Below, piece after piece: positions 18,355 to 28,039 of a stretch of 64,000 nucleotides of DNA (within the stretch, counting starts at the first letter, position 1; each line of letters starts with the position of its first letter). The stretch lies in assembly GCF_013369385.1 (NCBI RefSeq), contig NZ_SZTO01000002.1, forward strand, positions 124,001 to 188,000, read 5' to 3'. Under the pieces are notes generated by a model, which made no database searches, had not been told where the DNA came from, and was given only the letters and a program-made list of their open reading frames with translations. The translations under genes were made by a program, and so were the position numbers. The DNA comes from Vibrio sp. 05-20-BW147 (lineage in GTDB: Bacteria; Pseudomonadota; Gammaproteobacteria; Enterobacterales; Vibrionaceae).

Positions 18355-19608
18355 TTAAAGAGCGCCGTAGATTACAGAAGTAATAGAAGCAAGACCACAG
18401 ATAACTGTGAAAATCTGCACAGCTGCTGAAGTTTTGTACTTCGCCATCGCTGGCACTTTTTGCATTGCAAATACAGGCATTAGGAACAGGATTGCCGCAA
18501 TCATTGGCGCGCCCATTGTTTCAATCATGCCTAGGATACTTGGGTTAACGATAGCCACAATCCAAGTAGTGATAACGATGAACAGTAGCGACGCTTTCTC
18601 GATCTTGCTGATAGGGCTGTTTGAACGAGATTTGATCAGACCAACTAGACCTTCATGCGCACCAAGGAAGTGACCGAAGTAGCTAGAAGTGATCGCTGCA
18701 AACGCAACCAGTGGACCAAGGTAAGAGATCAGTGGAGACTCATGCACGTTCGCTAGGTAAGAAAGTACAGAGATGTTTTGCTCTTTCGCAGAAGCCAGTT
18801 GCTCTGGAGACATAGACAGTACAACTGAGAAAACGAAGAACATCACAAAGCCCATTAGCATCATCGCTGCACCGCCAGTGATCGCATCGGTTTTCTGAAC
18901 CGCTTTGTCACCATGCTGTAGGCGCTGTTCTTTAGAGAACTGAGAGATGATTGGGCTGTGGTTGAATGAGAACACGATGATCGGGATCGCTAGCCATACG
19001 ACAACAGGCATAGAAGACCAATCAGGTGCCACTTGCATCATTGACGTGTTCCAATCTGGGATCAGGTAGACAGAAAGTGCAAGCAGTACAAGTACAAGTG
19101 GGTAAACCATTGCAGACGTTGCTTTTAGCATCAGTTCTTTACCAAATACCACACCAGCGGTCATTGCAAGGATCAATGCGCCAGACAGTAGCGGACGTGG
19201 AATGGATTCCATACCCATTTGGTTAACAAGGAAAGAGTCTACTGTGTTTGTGATACCAACACCGTAAATCAGAACGATTGGGTAGATAGCGAAGAAATAG
19301 GCAAAAGTAATAAGGTTTGCGCCAGTCTTACCAAAGTGCTCTTCTACAGTGTCAGTGATGTCCGCTTCAGGGTTCTTAGCAGAAAGAACGAAACGAGCGA
19401 GAGATTTGTGAGCGAACCAAGTCATTGGTGCTGCAAGTAGCGCTAGCATAACTAATGGCCAGAAGCCGCCAGCACCCGCTTTAATTGGAAGGAAAAGTAC
19501 ACCAGCACCTACCGCTGTACCGAAAAGGGACAGACACCAAGTGAAATCTTTGTAAGTAAACTTACTAGAAGATTGTACGGCAGGAGCCGCAGTTGAAGTT
19601 GTTTTCAT
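18355..19608 (-). CDS. sdaC: Serine/H+ symporter, HAAAP family
   Basis: 417 residues with about 11 membrane segments. Early motif: WCLSLFGTAVGAGVLFLPI, the family's unwound TM1 substrate site. Other recognisable parts are FSFNHSPIISQFSKEQR and SSYFGHFLGAHEGLVGL. It resembles SdaC/DlsT serine transporters and brings L-serine (possibly D-serine) in with protons at the inner membrane. It is the first gene of an sdaC-sdaA unit. The start is ATG 19608 with a Ser/Ala-rich cytosolic N-terminus. Confidence 0.94.
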   Translation of the reverse strand: MKTTSTAAPAVQSSSKFTYKDFTWCLSLFGTAVGAGVLFLPIKAGAGGFWPLVMLALLAAPMTWFAHKSLARFVLSAKNPEADITDTVEEHFGKTGANLITFAYFFAIYPIVLIYGVGITNTVDSFLVNQMGMESIPRPLLSGALILAMTAGVVFGKELMLKATSAMVYPLVLVLLALSVYLIPDWNTSMMQVAPDWSSMPVVVWLAIPIIVFSFNHSPIISQFSKEQRLQHGDKAVQKTDAITGGAAMMLMGFVMFFVFSVVLSMSPEQLASAKEQNISVLSYLANVHESPLISYLGPLVAFAAITSSYFGHFLGAHEGLVGLIKSRSNSPISKIEKASLLFIVITTWIVAIVNPSILGMIETMGAPMIAAILFLMPVFAMQKVPAMAKYKTSAAVQIFTVICGLASITSVIYGAL

Positions 19609-19898
19609 TTTTGATTACTCATTTTGGGAACAGGAAATAAGTCGGCCGCAATTCTGCACTTTTTTGTTGCAAGAAAATTAGATCTAAATCATGTATTGCT
19701 CGTGCTTATTGAATGATATGTCAAAAACCTGTTTATTATCACGAAAATGATGTGCTACACGTGATTATTGCTAATGTTTGGCATTAGAAAAAATAATCTG
19801 AAGGGGTGTTTGTACAAAATATTCTCATGCCAAACGTTTGCTTTATCGGAGATTAAAATAACTAACCTGATGCTTGGCAACGAGGCCGTTAATAACTC

Positions 19899-20525
19899 TT
19901 AACCTCGTTTCATAATTTGTTGCTGCATGGCTTGGATTATCTGGGCAGTCATCCCCCAGATAAAATGATGCTGATAGGGAATGGCAAAGACTCGATGATG
20001 AGATTGATTCACGCGAAACTGGGCACTTTTCAGTTTCTGCGTATCAAGTAGGTGATTGGCGGGAACTTCGAACACCTCATCGACCTCATTTCTATCAATG
20101 ACGATTTGATAATTTGGTTCGACAAACGCCAATATTGGTGTGACTTTGAACCGACTGACGGTAACCAATTCCGGCATTTGGCCAAAAATGGAGATCGCAT
20201 CTGGTGCAATTCCTATCTCTTCGCGGGTCTCGCGCAACGCCGTTGCTTGTAAAGAACTATCACTCTCTTCGTACTTGCCACCCGGAAAGCTGATTTGCCC
20301 CGGATGATGTTTCAGATGAGAGGCGCGTTTAGTCAGAATCACATTCAAGCCTTGTTCTCGTTCAACAAAGCCAATTAACACGGCGGCATCGCGAAGCTTA
20401 CTGCCTTTCAAGTGTGCAACACGTGCGGTGGACTCTGCGTGATAACCGCGAGGCAGATTGAACTGAAAAGATTGTAATAGTTGATTTTTATTAAGCTCAA
20501 ACAAGGTATTACCTCTGCCCGTCAT
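19899..20525 (-). CDS. nudL: CoA pyrophosphatase-type Nudix hydrolase
   Basis: 208 residues. The Nudix box is GGKYEESDSSLQATALRETR followed directly by EEIGI. Just before it, LTKRASHLKHHPGQISFPGG matches the CoA-type UPF0035 signature (LLTKRxxxxxxHxGQISFPGG). The expected reaction cleaves CoA into 3',5'-ADP and 4'-phosphopantetheine. ATG 20525 is preceded by a weak AGG site. An inverted repeat overlaps the stop codon (AACGAGG/CCTCGTT, 19879-19911) but has no T run. It is divergent from the H-NOX gene, with only 67 bases between them. Confidence 0.93.
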   Translation of the reverse strand: MTGRGNTLFELNKNQLLQSFQFNLPRGYHAESTARVAHLKGSKLRDAAVLIGFVEREQGLNVILTKRASHLKHHPGQISFPGGKYEESDSSLQATALRETREEIGIAPDAISIFGQMPELVTVSRFKVTPILAFVEPNYQIVIDRNEVDEVFEVPANHLLDTQKLKSAQFRVNQSHHRVFAIPYQHHFIWGMTAQIIQAMQQQIMKRG

Positions 20526-20592
20526 TTGATCAAACCTACTTTATACACCATGCTTATTTGGCATAGCGTCTGATTACAGGGTAGCGCAAAAA

Positions 20593-21150
20593 ATGAAGGG
20601 CATCATTTTCACTGAATTTTTGGAATTGGTCGAAGAGAAATTTGGTTTGACTGTACTGGACGATATTTTGGACAGGGCAGGAGATGAGGGTGTCTACACC
20701 GCAGTAGGGAGCTACGACCACCGAAAACTGGTCAGTTTGATTGTGCATCTTAGCCAAGTGACGGGGCTGTCTGTTGAGCAGTTGCAAGAGGTCTTCGGTG
20801 AAGCCGTGTTCGACAACTTATTGGCGTCCATTTCTAATCGTTCAAGCCTGCATCAATGTCACTCAACCTTTCAGTTTATTCGCCATGTGGAAGAGTATAT
20901 CCATGTTGAGGTGAAGAAACTCTACCCCGATGCCAAGCCACCGGAATTTATCTTCATCGAACAAGATCGAATGAAGATGGTGTTTGACTACAAAAGCGCG
21001 CGTTGCATGGGGCATGTTTGCCTTGGATTGATGAGAGGGTGTGCCAAGCATTTTGGCGAAGAACTGGCGATACAGATGGAGACACTCAACCCAACAGGTA
21101 GTCACGTTCGTTTCAATGTTGCTTTGGTAAAGGGTAAACAAGATGGATGA
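20593..21150 (+). CDS. hnoX: H-NOX haem nitric-oxide sensor
   Basis: 185 residues, the full H-NOX domain. The proximal haem ligand is His104 in EEYIHVEVKKLYPDAKPP, and the haem-propionate motif YxSxR is Y133-K-S135-A-R137. The fold's start MKGIIFTEFLELVEEKFG is typical. As in other facultative aerobes no distal Tyr for O2 binding is evident, so it should select NO. Its last 8 bases overlap the start of the hybrid kinase gene, which shows translational coupling. In V. harveyi and V. parahaemolyticus the cognate pair controls the kinase activity of HqsK by NO. Confidence 0.96.
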   Translation: MKGIIFTEFLELVEEKFGLTVLDDILDRAGDEGVYTAVGSYDHRKLVSLIVHLSQVTGLSVEQLQEVFGEAVFDNLLASISNRSSLHQCHSTFQFIRHVEEYIHVEVKKLYPDAKPPEFIFIEQDRMKMVFDYKSARCMGHVCLGLMRGCAKHFGEELAIQMETLNPTGSHVRFNVALVKGKQDG

Positions 21151-22858
21151 TTCTTTGCATCTCAATCGCAAACTCCAACGCGCCATCGCCTCAAGAAAAG
21201 AAGCGGAAAGGCTGTTGGAAGAAAAAAGCTTGGAGCTTTACCAATCCAATCAACAACTCAAACTGGCGTTGAAGCAGTTAGAGTTAAAATCGGAACAACA
21301 GCTTTTCAAGTTTGAGTTTGAGCAGCAAATTGATGACACCTTAATCACGTTTGGTCGAGTCTTCATTGTCGATGGTATCGACGACTTACTATTGGCCAAT
21401 CTATTGGAGCGTCTTTCTCGTGCGTCAGTGATTCGTCAAGCGTGGTTGAAGCTGGATAAGCCCATCCTAACAACGCTAAAAAGCCTTGAATATGGGCTGA
21501 AGCCGACGGGGTTTCTCTATCGAGCTGACGATACCCGAACGCGTGCTGAGTGGTTTGGCGACGCGCTTTGCATTCCCATCATTTTAGAAAGTGAACATGT
21601 TGGCAGCATGGTTTTCACCATTGATCACTTCGATATCGATCTCGATTTTATTTCCAACCAGCTTTGCCTGATCGCTGATTTGGTCAGCAATGCACTCAAT
21701 CGTCAGCTCTGGATGGAGCGAGAAACGGAGCTACGCAAGCGAGCAGAAGAGTCAGAGAAAGCGACCAAAGAGTTCGTCGCGATGATCAATCATGAGCTAC
21801 GCACCCCGTTAAATGGTGTATTAGGCAGCGCAGAACTGCTGGGTAACACCTACCTCAATGATGAGCAGCAACTCTATTTAAGAAACCTACGTCAGGGGGG
21901 AGAGCTGCTGCGAGTCATCATCAATGATCTGCTCGATTTCAGCAAAATGAATGCTGGCATGATGGAAATTGTGCCGAAAGTGTTTCGTTGGCGAGAGGTA
22001 GAGGAGTCCATCGTAGGGATATTTGCCGCCAAAGCGAGCGAGAAACAGATTGGCTTTCACATTGAGAAACAGGTTGGCATGCCTCGCTGCGTATGCGGAG
22101 ATGTTGAGCGAATCAAACAAATTTTGGTGAACTTGATTGGCAACGCGATCAAGTTTACTCAACATGGGGCCGTTACGTTTCGCACTCATTGGCAAGACGA
22201 TGTGTTGTCAGTGGAAATCGAAGATACCGGTATTGGCATCGCCGAGCAGGCCAAAAGCACCTTGTTTAACCCGTTTGTCCAAGCAGACCGCAGTAGCAAA
22301 CGCAACTATGAAGGATCCGGTTTGGGTTTGGCCATATGTCAAAACCTGTGTCGCCTTATGGGGGGGGAGATAGGGTTTGAAAGCGAGTTAGGGAAAGGCT
22401 CCTGCTTCCATTTTGCCATCCCACTGCCAGCAAGTGATGAGCCGTTACTCGAACCACACACTGAACAGGTTGAGCGCCAAAAGTTGGATTGGGCAGCACT
22501 GAAAGTGCTGGTGGTGGATGACATACGCATGAATCAGGTCATCATCAATCAAATGTTGAAAAAGCTACACGTCACACCGGACGTGAGAAACAACGGTGTG
22601 GAGGCGCTTCAGGCGGTCAGTCAGCAAGATTATGATCTAATATTCATGGATTGTCGCATGCCGGAAATGGATGGTTATGAAGCGACCCACTATTTGCGAG
22701 AGCAGGGATTGGCGATTCCCATTGTGGCACTTACTGCCGGTACGACATTGGAGGAGCGGGAAAAGTGCTTAGTGAGTGGCATGAACGACATTTTGACCAA
22801 GCCCTATACCGCAGACGATGTGGAACGGATCATGCTGAAGTGGCTAGTGAGCGGATAA
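21143..22858 (+). CDS. hqsK: H-NOX-associated hybrid sensor histidine kinase (HqsK/HnoK type)
   Basis: 571 residues. An N-terminal coiled coil (about 5-60) leads to a GAF-like sensor region without membrane segments (about 65-190), HisKA with phospho-His217 (FVAMINHELRTPLNG), HATPase with N box and G boxes (EDTGIGI, GSGLGLAI), and a C-terminal receiver with phospho-Asp503 (DLIFMDCRMPEMDG). There is no HPt or DNA-binding output, so phosphate must pass to a separate HPt protein. In V. harveyi the equivalent kinase feeds LuxU and so NO joins quorum sensing; the same here is inference. It overlaps hnoX by 8 bases. Confidence 0.95.
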   Translation: MDDSLHLNRKLQRAIASRKEAERLLEEKSLELYQSNQQLKLALKQLELKSEQQLFKFEFEQQIDDTLITFGRVFIVDGIDDLLLANLLERLSRASVIRQAWLKLDKPILTTLKSLEYGLKPTGFLYRADDTRTRAEWFGDALCIPIILESEHVGSMVFTIDHFDIDLDFISNQLCLIADLVSNALNRQLWMERETELRKRAEESEKATKEFVAMINHELRTPLNGVLGSAELLGNTYLNDEQQLYLRNLRQGGELLRVIINDLLDFSKMNAGMMEIVPKVFRWREVEESIVGIFAAKASEKQIGFHIEKQVGMPRCVCGDVERIKQILVNLIGNAIKFTQHGAVTFRTHWQDDVLSVEIEDTGIGIAEQAKSTLFNPFVQADRSSKRNYEGSGLGLAICQNLCRLMGGEIGFESELGKGSCFHFAIPLPASDEPLLEPHTEQVERQKLDWAALKVLVVDDIRMNQVIINQMLKKLHVTPDVRNNGVEALQAVSQQDYDLIFMDCRMPEMDGYEATHYLREQGLAIPIVALTAGTTLEEREKCLVSGMNDILTKPYTADDVERIMLKWLVSG

Positions 22859-22929
22859 GCAATAGCGGAATGCATAATAAATGAAAGGGCAGTAAAGGAA
22901 AGCGTGAGGAAGACGCAAAGAATTTAATA

Positions 22930-22963
22930 AAGAAGAGAGAAGGCGTACCGTCTCTCTTCTTTG
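22930..22963 (+). terminator. Intrinsic terminator after the kinase gene
   Basis: The arms AAGAAGAGAGA (22930-22940) and TCTCTCTTCTT (22951-22961) form an 11-bp stem with a 10-nt loop. The T run is short. Confidence 0.65.
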
Positions 22964-23049
22964 CATTGTTTGAAATCGCACTGTCGAACAAAGCGATACA
23001 GAACAAAAGGGCGACTTCGCGCTAATTATCCAATGTGCTGTGACGGTGA

Positions 23050-24450
23050 TTATTGCAATGTTGGTAGAATTTTCGACAGTTTATCTAACGTCTCTTGATA
23101 TTCCGCATCGCATTGACTGTCAGCCACTACACCGCCCCCAGCCCAAGCGAACAACTTACCTTGCTCCGCCACTAAGGTACGAATTGTAATGCTGGTATCC
23201 ATGCGACCATGGCGACTGATGTAACCGATACTACCGCAATAGGCTGAGCGTCGATGAGGCTCAAGCTCTTCAATGATTTCCATTGCACGCACTTTCGGCG
23301 CACCGGTAATCGAGCCTCCCGGGAAACACGCTCGCAGTAAGTCAGCGGCAGTATACTGCGCTGCCAACTCAGCTCGAATCGTGCTGACTAAGTGATGCAC
23401 GGCGGGAAAGCTTTCGATGTCAAACAGTTTAGGAACATGCACACTGCCCGGCTTAGCGACACGGCCAATATCGTTGCGCAGCAGATCGACGATCATCAGA
23501 TTTTCCGCTTGATCTTTTTCGGCATTGGCAAGTTCCATTGCCGCCTGTTTGTCCTGTCGTTCATCATTATGACGAGGACGAGTCCCTTTGATCGGCTTGG
23601 TTTCAATGACACGTTTTTTGAGCTCGAGAAAACGCTCGGGCGATACACTTAAAATCGCCGCATCCTCCAAACGAATGAAAGCAGAAAAAGGTGCTTGGTT
23701 GCTCTGCTCTAGCTTCTGATAAGCTTGCCATTCGCTGCCTTGGTAATTGGCATGAAAGCGCTGCGCTAAGTTAATTTGGTAGCAGTCACCACTGAGCAAG
23801 TACTCTTGTACGCAATCGAACTTACTTTGGTAACCGTGACGAGTCATGTTGGATTGCCAATCACTGGTAAGGGCAAACGTCACTTCGTTTGCCTTTGTTT
23901 GCGTGCTCAGCCATCGATAAGCTTGTTCTACGTCTTGGCCAACCAGTTGCGCGGTCTGCGTCTGATGATCGACAATCAACGCCCATGTGTAGATGCCCAC
24001 AGCCATGTCGGGCGCAGCAATATCTTGCGTTGCAATCTCAGGCAGTTTTTCAACGCGACGACCTAAATCGTAGCTAAAGTAACCCAGAGCGCCACCCATA
24101 AAAGGAATCTCTTCATCACAGGATAGAGATGGGGTAAAACGCTGTTGATAATGCGCAAGAAGCGTGAAAGGATCATCTTTACTTTCAATGACTTCGTCAT
24201 TGGTGTTGATCTCAGTCACCGCACCACGTGTTTCTAATGTCGCAACGGGCTTTGCGACGAGAATGTCAAAACGGCTGTCAACATGTGTTGGTGATGCCGA
24301 ACGCAACAGCATTGCCCAAGGTTGATGTTGGATGGCGTCAAACCACTGTTGGGCAAGGTCCGTTTGATAAGGCAGTGTTTTTGAAGAAATGGCCGTATTT
24401 ATGCTGTTATTCATTTGTTTAATTTGTGACAAAGAGTTCGATTGCTGCAT
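23050..24450 (-). CDS. pabB: Aminodeoxychorismate synthase component I
   Basis: 466 residues from the first start; the Met at 24414 (MNNSINTAISSK) is an equal candidate, since neither has a clear ribosome site. It makes 4-amino-4-deoxychorismate from chorismate and ammonia for folate synthesis, with PabA supplying ammonia. The chorismate-binding domain shows the PIKGT motif (ETKPIKGTRPRHNDE), whose Lys is the PabB nucleophile and separates it from TrpE. FPGGSITGAPK and YCGSIGYISRHGRMDTSI follow. It is single and divergent from the fumarase gene. Confidence 0.95.
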   Translation of the reverse strand: MQQSNSLSQIKQMNNSINTAISSKTLPYQTDLAQQWFDAIQHQPWAMLLRSASPTHVDSRFDILVAKPVATLETRGAVTEINTNDEVIESKDDPFTLLAHYQQRFTPSLSCDEEIPFMGGALGYFSYDLGRRVEKLPEIATQDIAAPDMAVGIYTWALIVDHQTQTAQLVGQDVEQAYRWLSTQTKANEVTFALTSDWQSNMTRHGYQSKFDCVQEYLLSGDCYQINLAQRFHANYQGSEWQAYQKLEQSNQAPFSAFIRLEDAAILSVSPERFLELKKRVIETKPIKGTRPRHNDERQDKQAAMELANAEKDQAENLMIVDLLRNDIGRVAKPGSVHVPKLFDIESFPAVHHLVSTIRAELAAQYTAADLLRACFPGGSITGAPKVRAMEIIEELEPHRRSAYCGSIGYISRHGRMDTSITIRTLVAEQGKLFAWAGGGVVADSQCDAEYQETLDKLSKILPTLQ

Positions 24451-24610
24451 AGCGCGTGATGGAAAGCAAGAGTATCATAAAACGAAACAATTTCGCTTAC
24501 TTAGTTCAGTCGGGAACTCATAAAAAATCGGATGGATTCTTTCGATCACTCGCTCAACAATCGATACCACTAAGTAAGTTTATGGAAGCATAACTATAAC
24601 GAGGCATGCA

Positions 24611-26134
24611 ATGACTGTAATTCGCACGCAAGATGTCATCAGCAGCGTAGCTGATGCACTTCAGTACATCTCTTACTACCACCCACTCGATTTTGTTCAA
24701 GCCCTAGAAAAAGCCTACCATCGTGAGCAGAGCCAAGCGGCCAAAGATGCCATTGCGCAGATTTTGATCAACTCACGTATGTCGGCGGAAGGGCATCGCC
24801 CAATTTGCCAAGATACCGGTATCGTGACGTGTTTTGTCAATATTGGTATGGGCGTTCAGTGGGATTCAACGGACCTCACCGTACAACAGATGATTGATGA
24901 AGGCGTGCGTCAGGCTTACACCAATCCTGACAACCCATTGCGTGCGTCGGTATTGATGGACCCTGCAGGTAAACGTATTAACACCAAAGACAATACGCCT
25001 GCGGTTGTTCACATCAATATGGTGCCGGGCAATACCGTAGAAATTCAGATCGCGGCAAAAGGCGGCGGCTCTGAAAACAAAACCAAGATGGTGATGCTCA
25101 ACCCTTCAGACGATATTGCTGAGTGGGTAGAAAAAACGTTGCCTTTGATGGGCGCGGGCTGGTGTCCTCCGGGCATGCTTGGCATTGGCATTGGCGGCAC
25201 AGCAGAAAAAGCGGCGGTACTGGCTAAAGAGTCGTTGATGGAGCACATCGACATCCACGAACTGATTGAGCGTGGCCCGCAAAATGCGGAAGAAGAGCTG
25301 CGTTTGGACATTTTCAATCGTGTTAACCGTTTAGGTATTGGTGCTCAAGGGCTCGGTGGGGTGACAACGGTGGTGGATGTGAAAATCAAAACCGCCCCTA
25401 CGCACGCAGCGTCCAAGCCAGTGTGTATGATCCCGAACTGTGCGGCGACTCGTCACGTTCACTTCACGCTTGACGGCTCTGGCCCAGCGGAGCTGACGCC
25501 ACCGAAGCTAGAAGATTGGCCAAACATCACTTGGGATGCGGGTGCAAGCGCGCGCCGTGTTAACCTCGATACCGTGACAAAAGAAGATGTTCAGCAATGG
25601 AAAACCGGTGAGACACTCTTGCTCTCAGGTAAGATTCTGACCGGTCGCGATGCAGCGCATAAACGCATTCAAACCATGTTGCAAAATGGCGAAGGCCTAC
25701 CTGAAGGCGTTGACCTTAAAGGGAAGTTTATCTACTACGTTGGCCCTGTGGATGCAGTGGGTGACGAAGTGGTTGGCCCAGCAGGCCCAACCACTTCAAC
25801 ACGTATGGATAAGTTCACCGACATGATGCTGGATGAAACGGGCATTATGGGCATGATCGGTAAAGCGGAGCGTGGTCCAGCCACTGTTGAGTCAATCAAG
25901 AACCATAAAGCGGTGTATCTGATGGCGGTCGGTGGTGCGGCGTACTTGGTAGCGAAAGCCATCAAGAAAGCGCGTGTTGTTGCTTTTGAAGATCTCGGTA
26001 TGGAAGCGATTTACGAATTTGAAGTCGAAGATATGCCAGTGACGGTCGCGGTGGATTCGAGCGGTGCCAATGCTCACCAAATTGGTCCTGATACTTGGAA
26101 AGTTAAAATCCAAGAAATGGAATCACAAAAATAA
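24611..26134 (+). CDS. fumA: Class I (iron-sulfur) fumarate hydratase
   Basis: 507 residues with GAGG 7 bases before the ATG. It interconverts fumarate and malate in the TCA cycle using an oxygen-sensitive [4Fe-4S] cluster. The cluster cysteines are expected in RPICQDTGIVTCFV, in the NCAATRHVHF region (CMIPNCAATRH) and in the alpha-domain stretch GAGWCPPGMLGIGIGG. The C-terminal beta domain has GPVDAVGDEVVGPAGPTTS. It is a single gene with its own strong terminator. E. coli has paralogs of this class, so the A/B designation is nominal. Confidence 0.96.
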   Translation: MTVIRTQDVISSVADALQYISYYHPLDFVQALEKAYHREQSQAAKDAIAQILINSRMSAEGHRPICQDTGIVTCFVNIGMGVQWDSTDLTVQQMIDEGVRQAYTNPDNPLRASVLMDPAGKRINTKDNTPAVVHINMVPGNTVEIQIAAKGGGSENKTKMVMLNPSDDIAEWVEKTLPLMGAGWCPPGMLGIGIGGTAEKAAVLAKESLMEHIDIHELIERGPQNAEEELRLDIFNRVNRLGIGAQGLGGVTTVVDVKIKTAPTHAASKPVCMIPNCAATRHVHFTLDGSGPAELTPPKLEDWPNITWDAGASARRVNLDTVTKEDVQQWKTGETLLLSGKILTGRDAAHKRIQTMLQNGEGLPEGVDLKGKFIYYVGPVDAVGDEVVGPAGPTTSTRMDKFTDMMLDETGIMGMIGKAERGPATVESIKNHKAVYLMAVGGAAYLVAKAIKKARVVAFEDLGMEAIYEFEVEDMPVTVAVDSSGANAHQIGPDTWKVKIQEMESQK

Positions 26135-26176
26135 GAATGTGACAAAGTGCTGATTTAGTTAGCAAACATTTGACAT

Positions 26177-26206
26177 AAGTGCAGCGAAAGCTGCACTTTG
26201 TTTTTG
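26177..26206 (+). terminator. Intrinsic terminator of the fumarase gene
   Basis: AAGTGCAGC (26177-26185) pairs with GCTGCACTT (26190-26198) around a GAAA tetraloop. It is followed by a T-rich tract. Confidence 0.87.
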
Positions 26207-26280
26207 TATAATACCAACCAGTTCCATATCATCTGGTCGTTTGCTCAACACTCACTACTCAAAGCAAAAAGGAGTGCTCA

Positions 26281-26466
26281 ATGCCTCGCTTTATTCAAAT
26301 ATTACAAATTATTCTCGCTGTGGTTGTCGGTAGTTTTGTCGGTTATGACTTGATCCTGCACGGCATCAGCATTTTTGATGAGAAATACGTCACCATCACT
26401 TGCGTATTGTGGCTCATTCTGGAAATCGCTCTGTTTGTTATCTACAAACTGATTGAGGACGATTAA
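26281..26466 (+). CDS. Small two-TM membrane protein, unknown
   Basis: 61 residues with a strong AAAAGGAG ribosome site 8 bases upstream. There are two hydrophobic stretches, about 4-24 (FIQILQIILAVVVGSFVGYD) and 38-56 (ITCVLWLILEIALFVIYKLI), and a short charged end (EDD). It sits between two terminators, so it is transcribed alone. No family is recognised. The good ribosome site and terminator make it a real gene despite its size. Confidence 0.8.
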   Translation: MPRFIQILQIILAVVVGSFVGYDLILHGISIFDEKYVTITCVLWLILEIALFVIYKLIEDD

Positions 26467-26493
26467 TCTCGGCATCCCTCGCGTTCTTATACT

Positions 26494-26524
26494 AAGCCTC
26501 TGATTTATATCAGAGGCTTTTTGT
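26494..26524 (+). terminator. Intrinsic terminator of the 61-residue protein gene
   Basis: AAGCCTCTGA (26494-26503) pairs with TCAGAGGCTT (26510-26519), followed by a T run. Confidence 0.88.
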
Positions 26525-26662
26525 TCATCTGCGATTAATATTACTAGAGTTATGGTTCGCCCCACGCTAAAGAAGAAAATGAGATGCGCCGAGAAATCCC
26601 TTTGATTGTTGGTGTACTTTGGCGCACAGTGAATGGTGTTGTTTGACAGTAAGAGAAGGGCT

Positions 26663-28039
26663 ATGAAGAAGATTACCCGAGAAGTGAATGATTTTATCCA
26701 CCGCAGTATGGATTCCCACGTTCGTGTGGCGGTAACGGGGCTCTCCCGAGCCGGGAAGACCGCGTTCATCACTTCGCTTGTCAACCAACTCCTCCATACT
26801 TCAACGCACGACAATATGCCCCTACTGAGCAGTGCGCGAGATAAACGTCTCGTTGGAGCGAAGCGAGAGCCGCAAAGTAACATGATGGTGCCAAGATTCG
26901 CTTACGATGAAGCGATGGAGCAGCTTTGCAATGTGCCGCCTATGTGGCCTGAACCGACGCGAGATGTCAGTGAAATCCGCCTTGCCATTAAGTATCGACC
27001 AAAGAAAAAAACCAAGAAATTACTGGGCCAAACCGCGATCTTGCATCTGGATATCATCGATTATCCGGGGGAGTGGCTGTTGGACTTACCTTTGTTGGAG
27101 CTCGATTTTGCCACTTGGAGTCAGACGCAGTTTGATGCACTAAAAGGCGAGCGTTTGAATTTGGCGAGTGAATGGCTCAGTCAACTCGACAGTTTAGATC
27201 TCAATGCGGAACTGAATGAAAAACAGCTGCAAAGCATCTCTCAGGCATACACTGACTATTTGCACCGCTGTAAAGAAAAGGGGTTGCATTGGGTGCAGCC
27301 GGGACGATTTGTTTTACCGGGTGAGCTTGCTGGTGCGCCAGTGCTGCAATTTTTCCCTTGCCGCTTTGATGATGCGGACAAAACCGGCAAACACAGCAAT
27401 CTGGCGATGTTGAAAAAGCGCTATCAGGAATATCAACAAAAAGTGGTGAAAGCATTTTATAAGCATCACTTTTCAACCTTCGATCGCCAAATAGTGTTGG
27501 TCGATTGTTTGCAGCCGCTCAATGCTGGCCGTGAGTCGTTCTATGATATGCGTGATGCCTTAGAGCAAATCATGCACAGCTTTCGTTATGGGCGCTCAGG
27601 ACTGCTTAAGCGTCTGTTTGCACCCAAAATAGACAAAGTATTGTTTGCCGCGACCAAAGCGGATCACGTGACGCCTGAGCAGCATCCTAATTTGGTTGCC
27701 TTGCTGCAACAGATGATCCACCCCGCATGGCAAACCGCAGCATATGAAAATATCGAAATGGGTTGTTTATCGATGGCATCGGTACAAGCGACTCAGGCCG
27801 GTTTTATTGCCAATGGTGATAAGAGCACACCGGCCATTCAGGGGATGACTTTAGAAGGGCAAGCGTTAACCCTCTTTCCTGGCGAAGTGCCTCGCAAAGT
27901 GCCTGATGAGCACTATTGGCAAGAGCGAGGGTTTGAATTTACCGCTTTTAGGCCAATGCAAGGCAAGCGTGAAGAGCCTTTACCGCACATTCGAGTTGAT
28001 AAAGCCCTAGAGTTTTTATTGGGAGATAAGTTGCTATGA
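26663..28039 (+). CDS. ycjX: YcjX family P-loop protein
   Basis: 458 residues from ATG 26663 ([18 protein letters not shown]), with GAAGGG just upstream; a farther upstream start is not needed. Walker A is [11 protein letters not shown] at about residues 26-36, and the Walker B-like [18 protein letters not shown] resembles the DxPG/DYPGEW switch of GTPases and dynamin-like proteins. The family is induced in stress responses in E. coli together with YcjF, but its reaction is not established. It overlaps ycjF by 4 bases and lies upstream of tyrR, the same order as in E. coli. Confidence 0.94.
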   Translation: MKKITREVNDFIHRSMDSHVRVAVTGLSRAGKTAFITSLVNQLLHTSTHDNMPLLSSARDKRLVGAKREPQSNMMVPRFAYDEAMEQLCNVPPMWPEPTRDVSEIRLAIKYRPKKKTKKLLGQTAILHLDIIDYPGEWLLDLPLLELDFATWSQTQFDALKGERLNLASEWLSQLDSLDLNAELNEKQLQSISQAYTDYLHRCKEKGLHWVQPGRFVLPGELAGAPVLQFFPCRFDDADKTGKHSNLAMLKKRYQEYQQKVVKAFYKHHFSTFDRQIVLVDCLQPLNAGRESFYDMRDALEQIMHSFRYGRSGLLKRLFAPKIDKVLFAATKADHVTPEQHPNLVALLQQMIHPAWQTAAYENIEMGCLSMASVQATQAGFIANGDKSTPAIQGMTLEGQALTLFPGEVPRKVPDEHYWQERGFEFTAFRPMQGKREEPLPHIRVDKALEFLLGDKLL

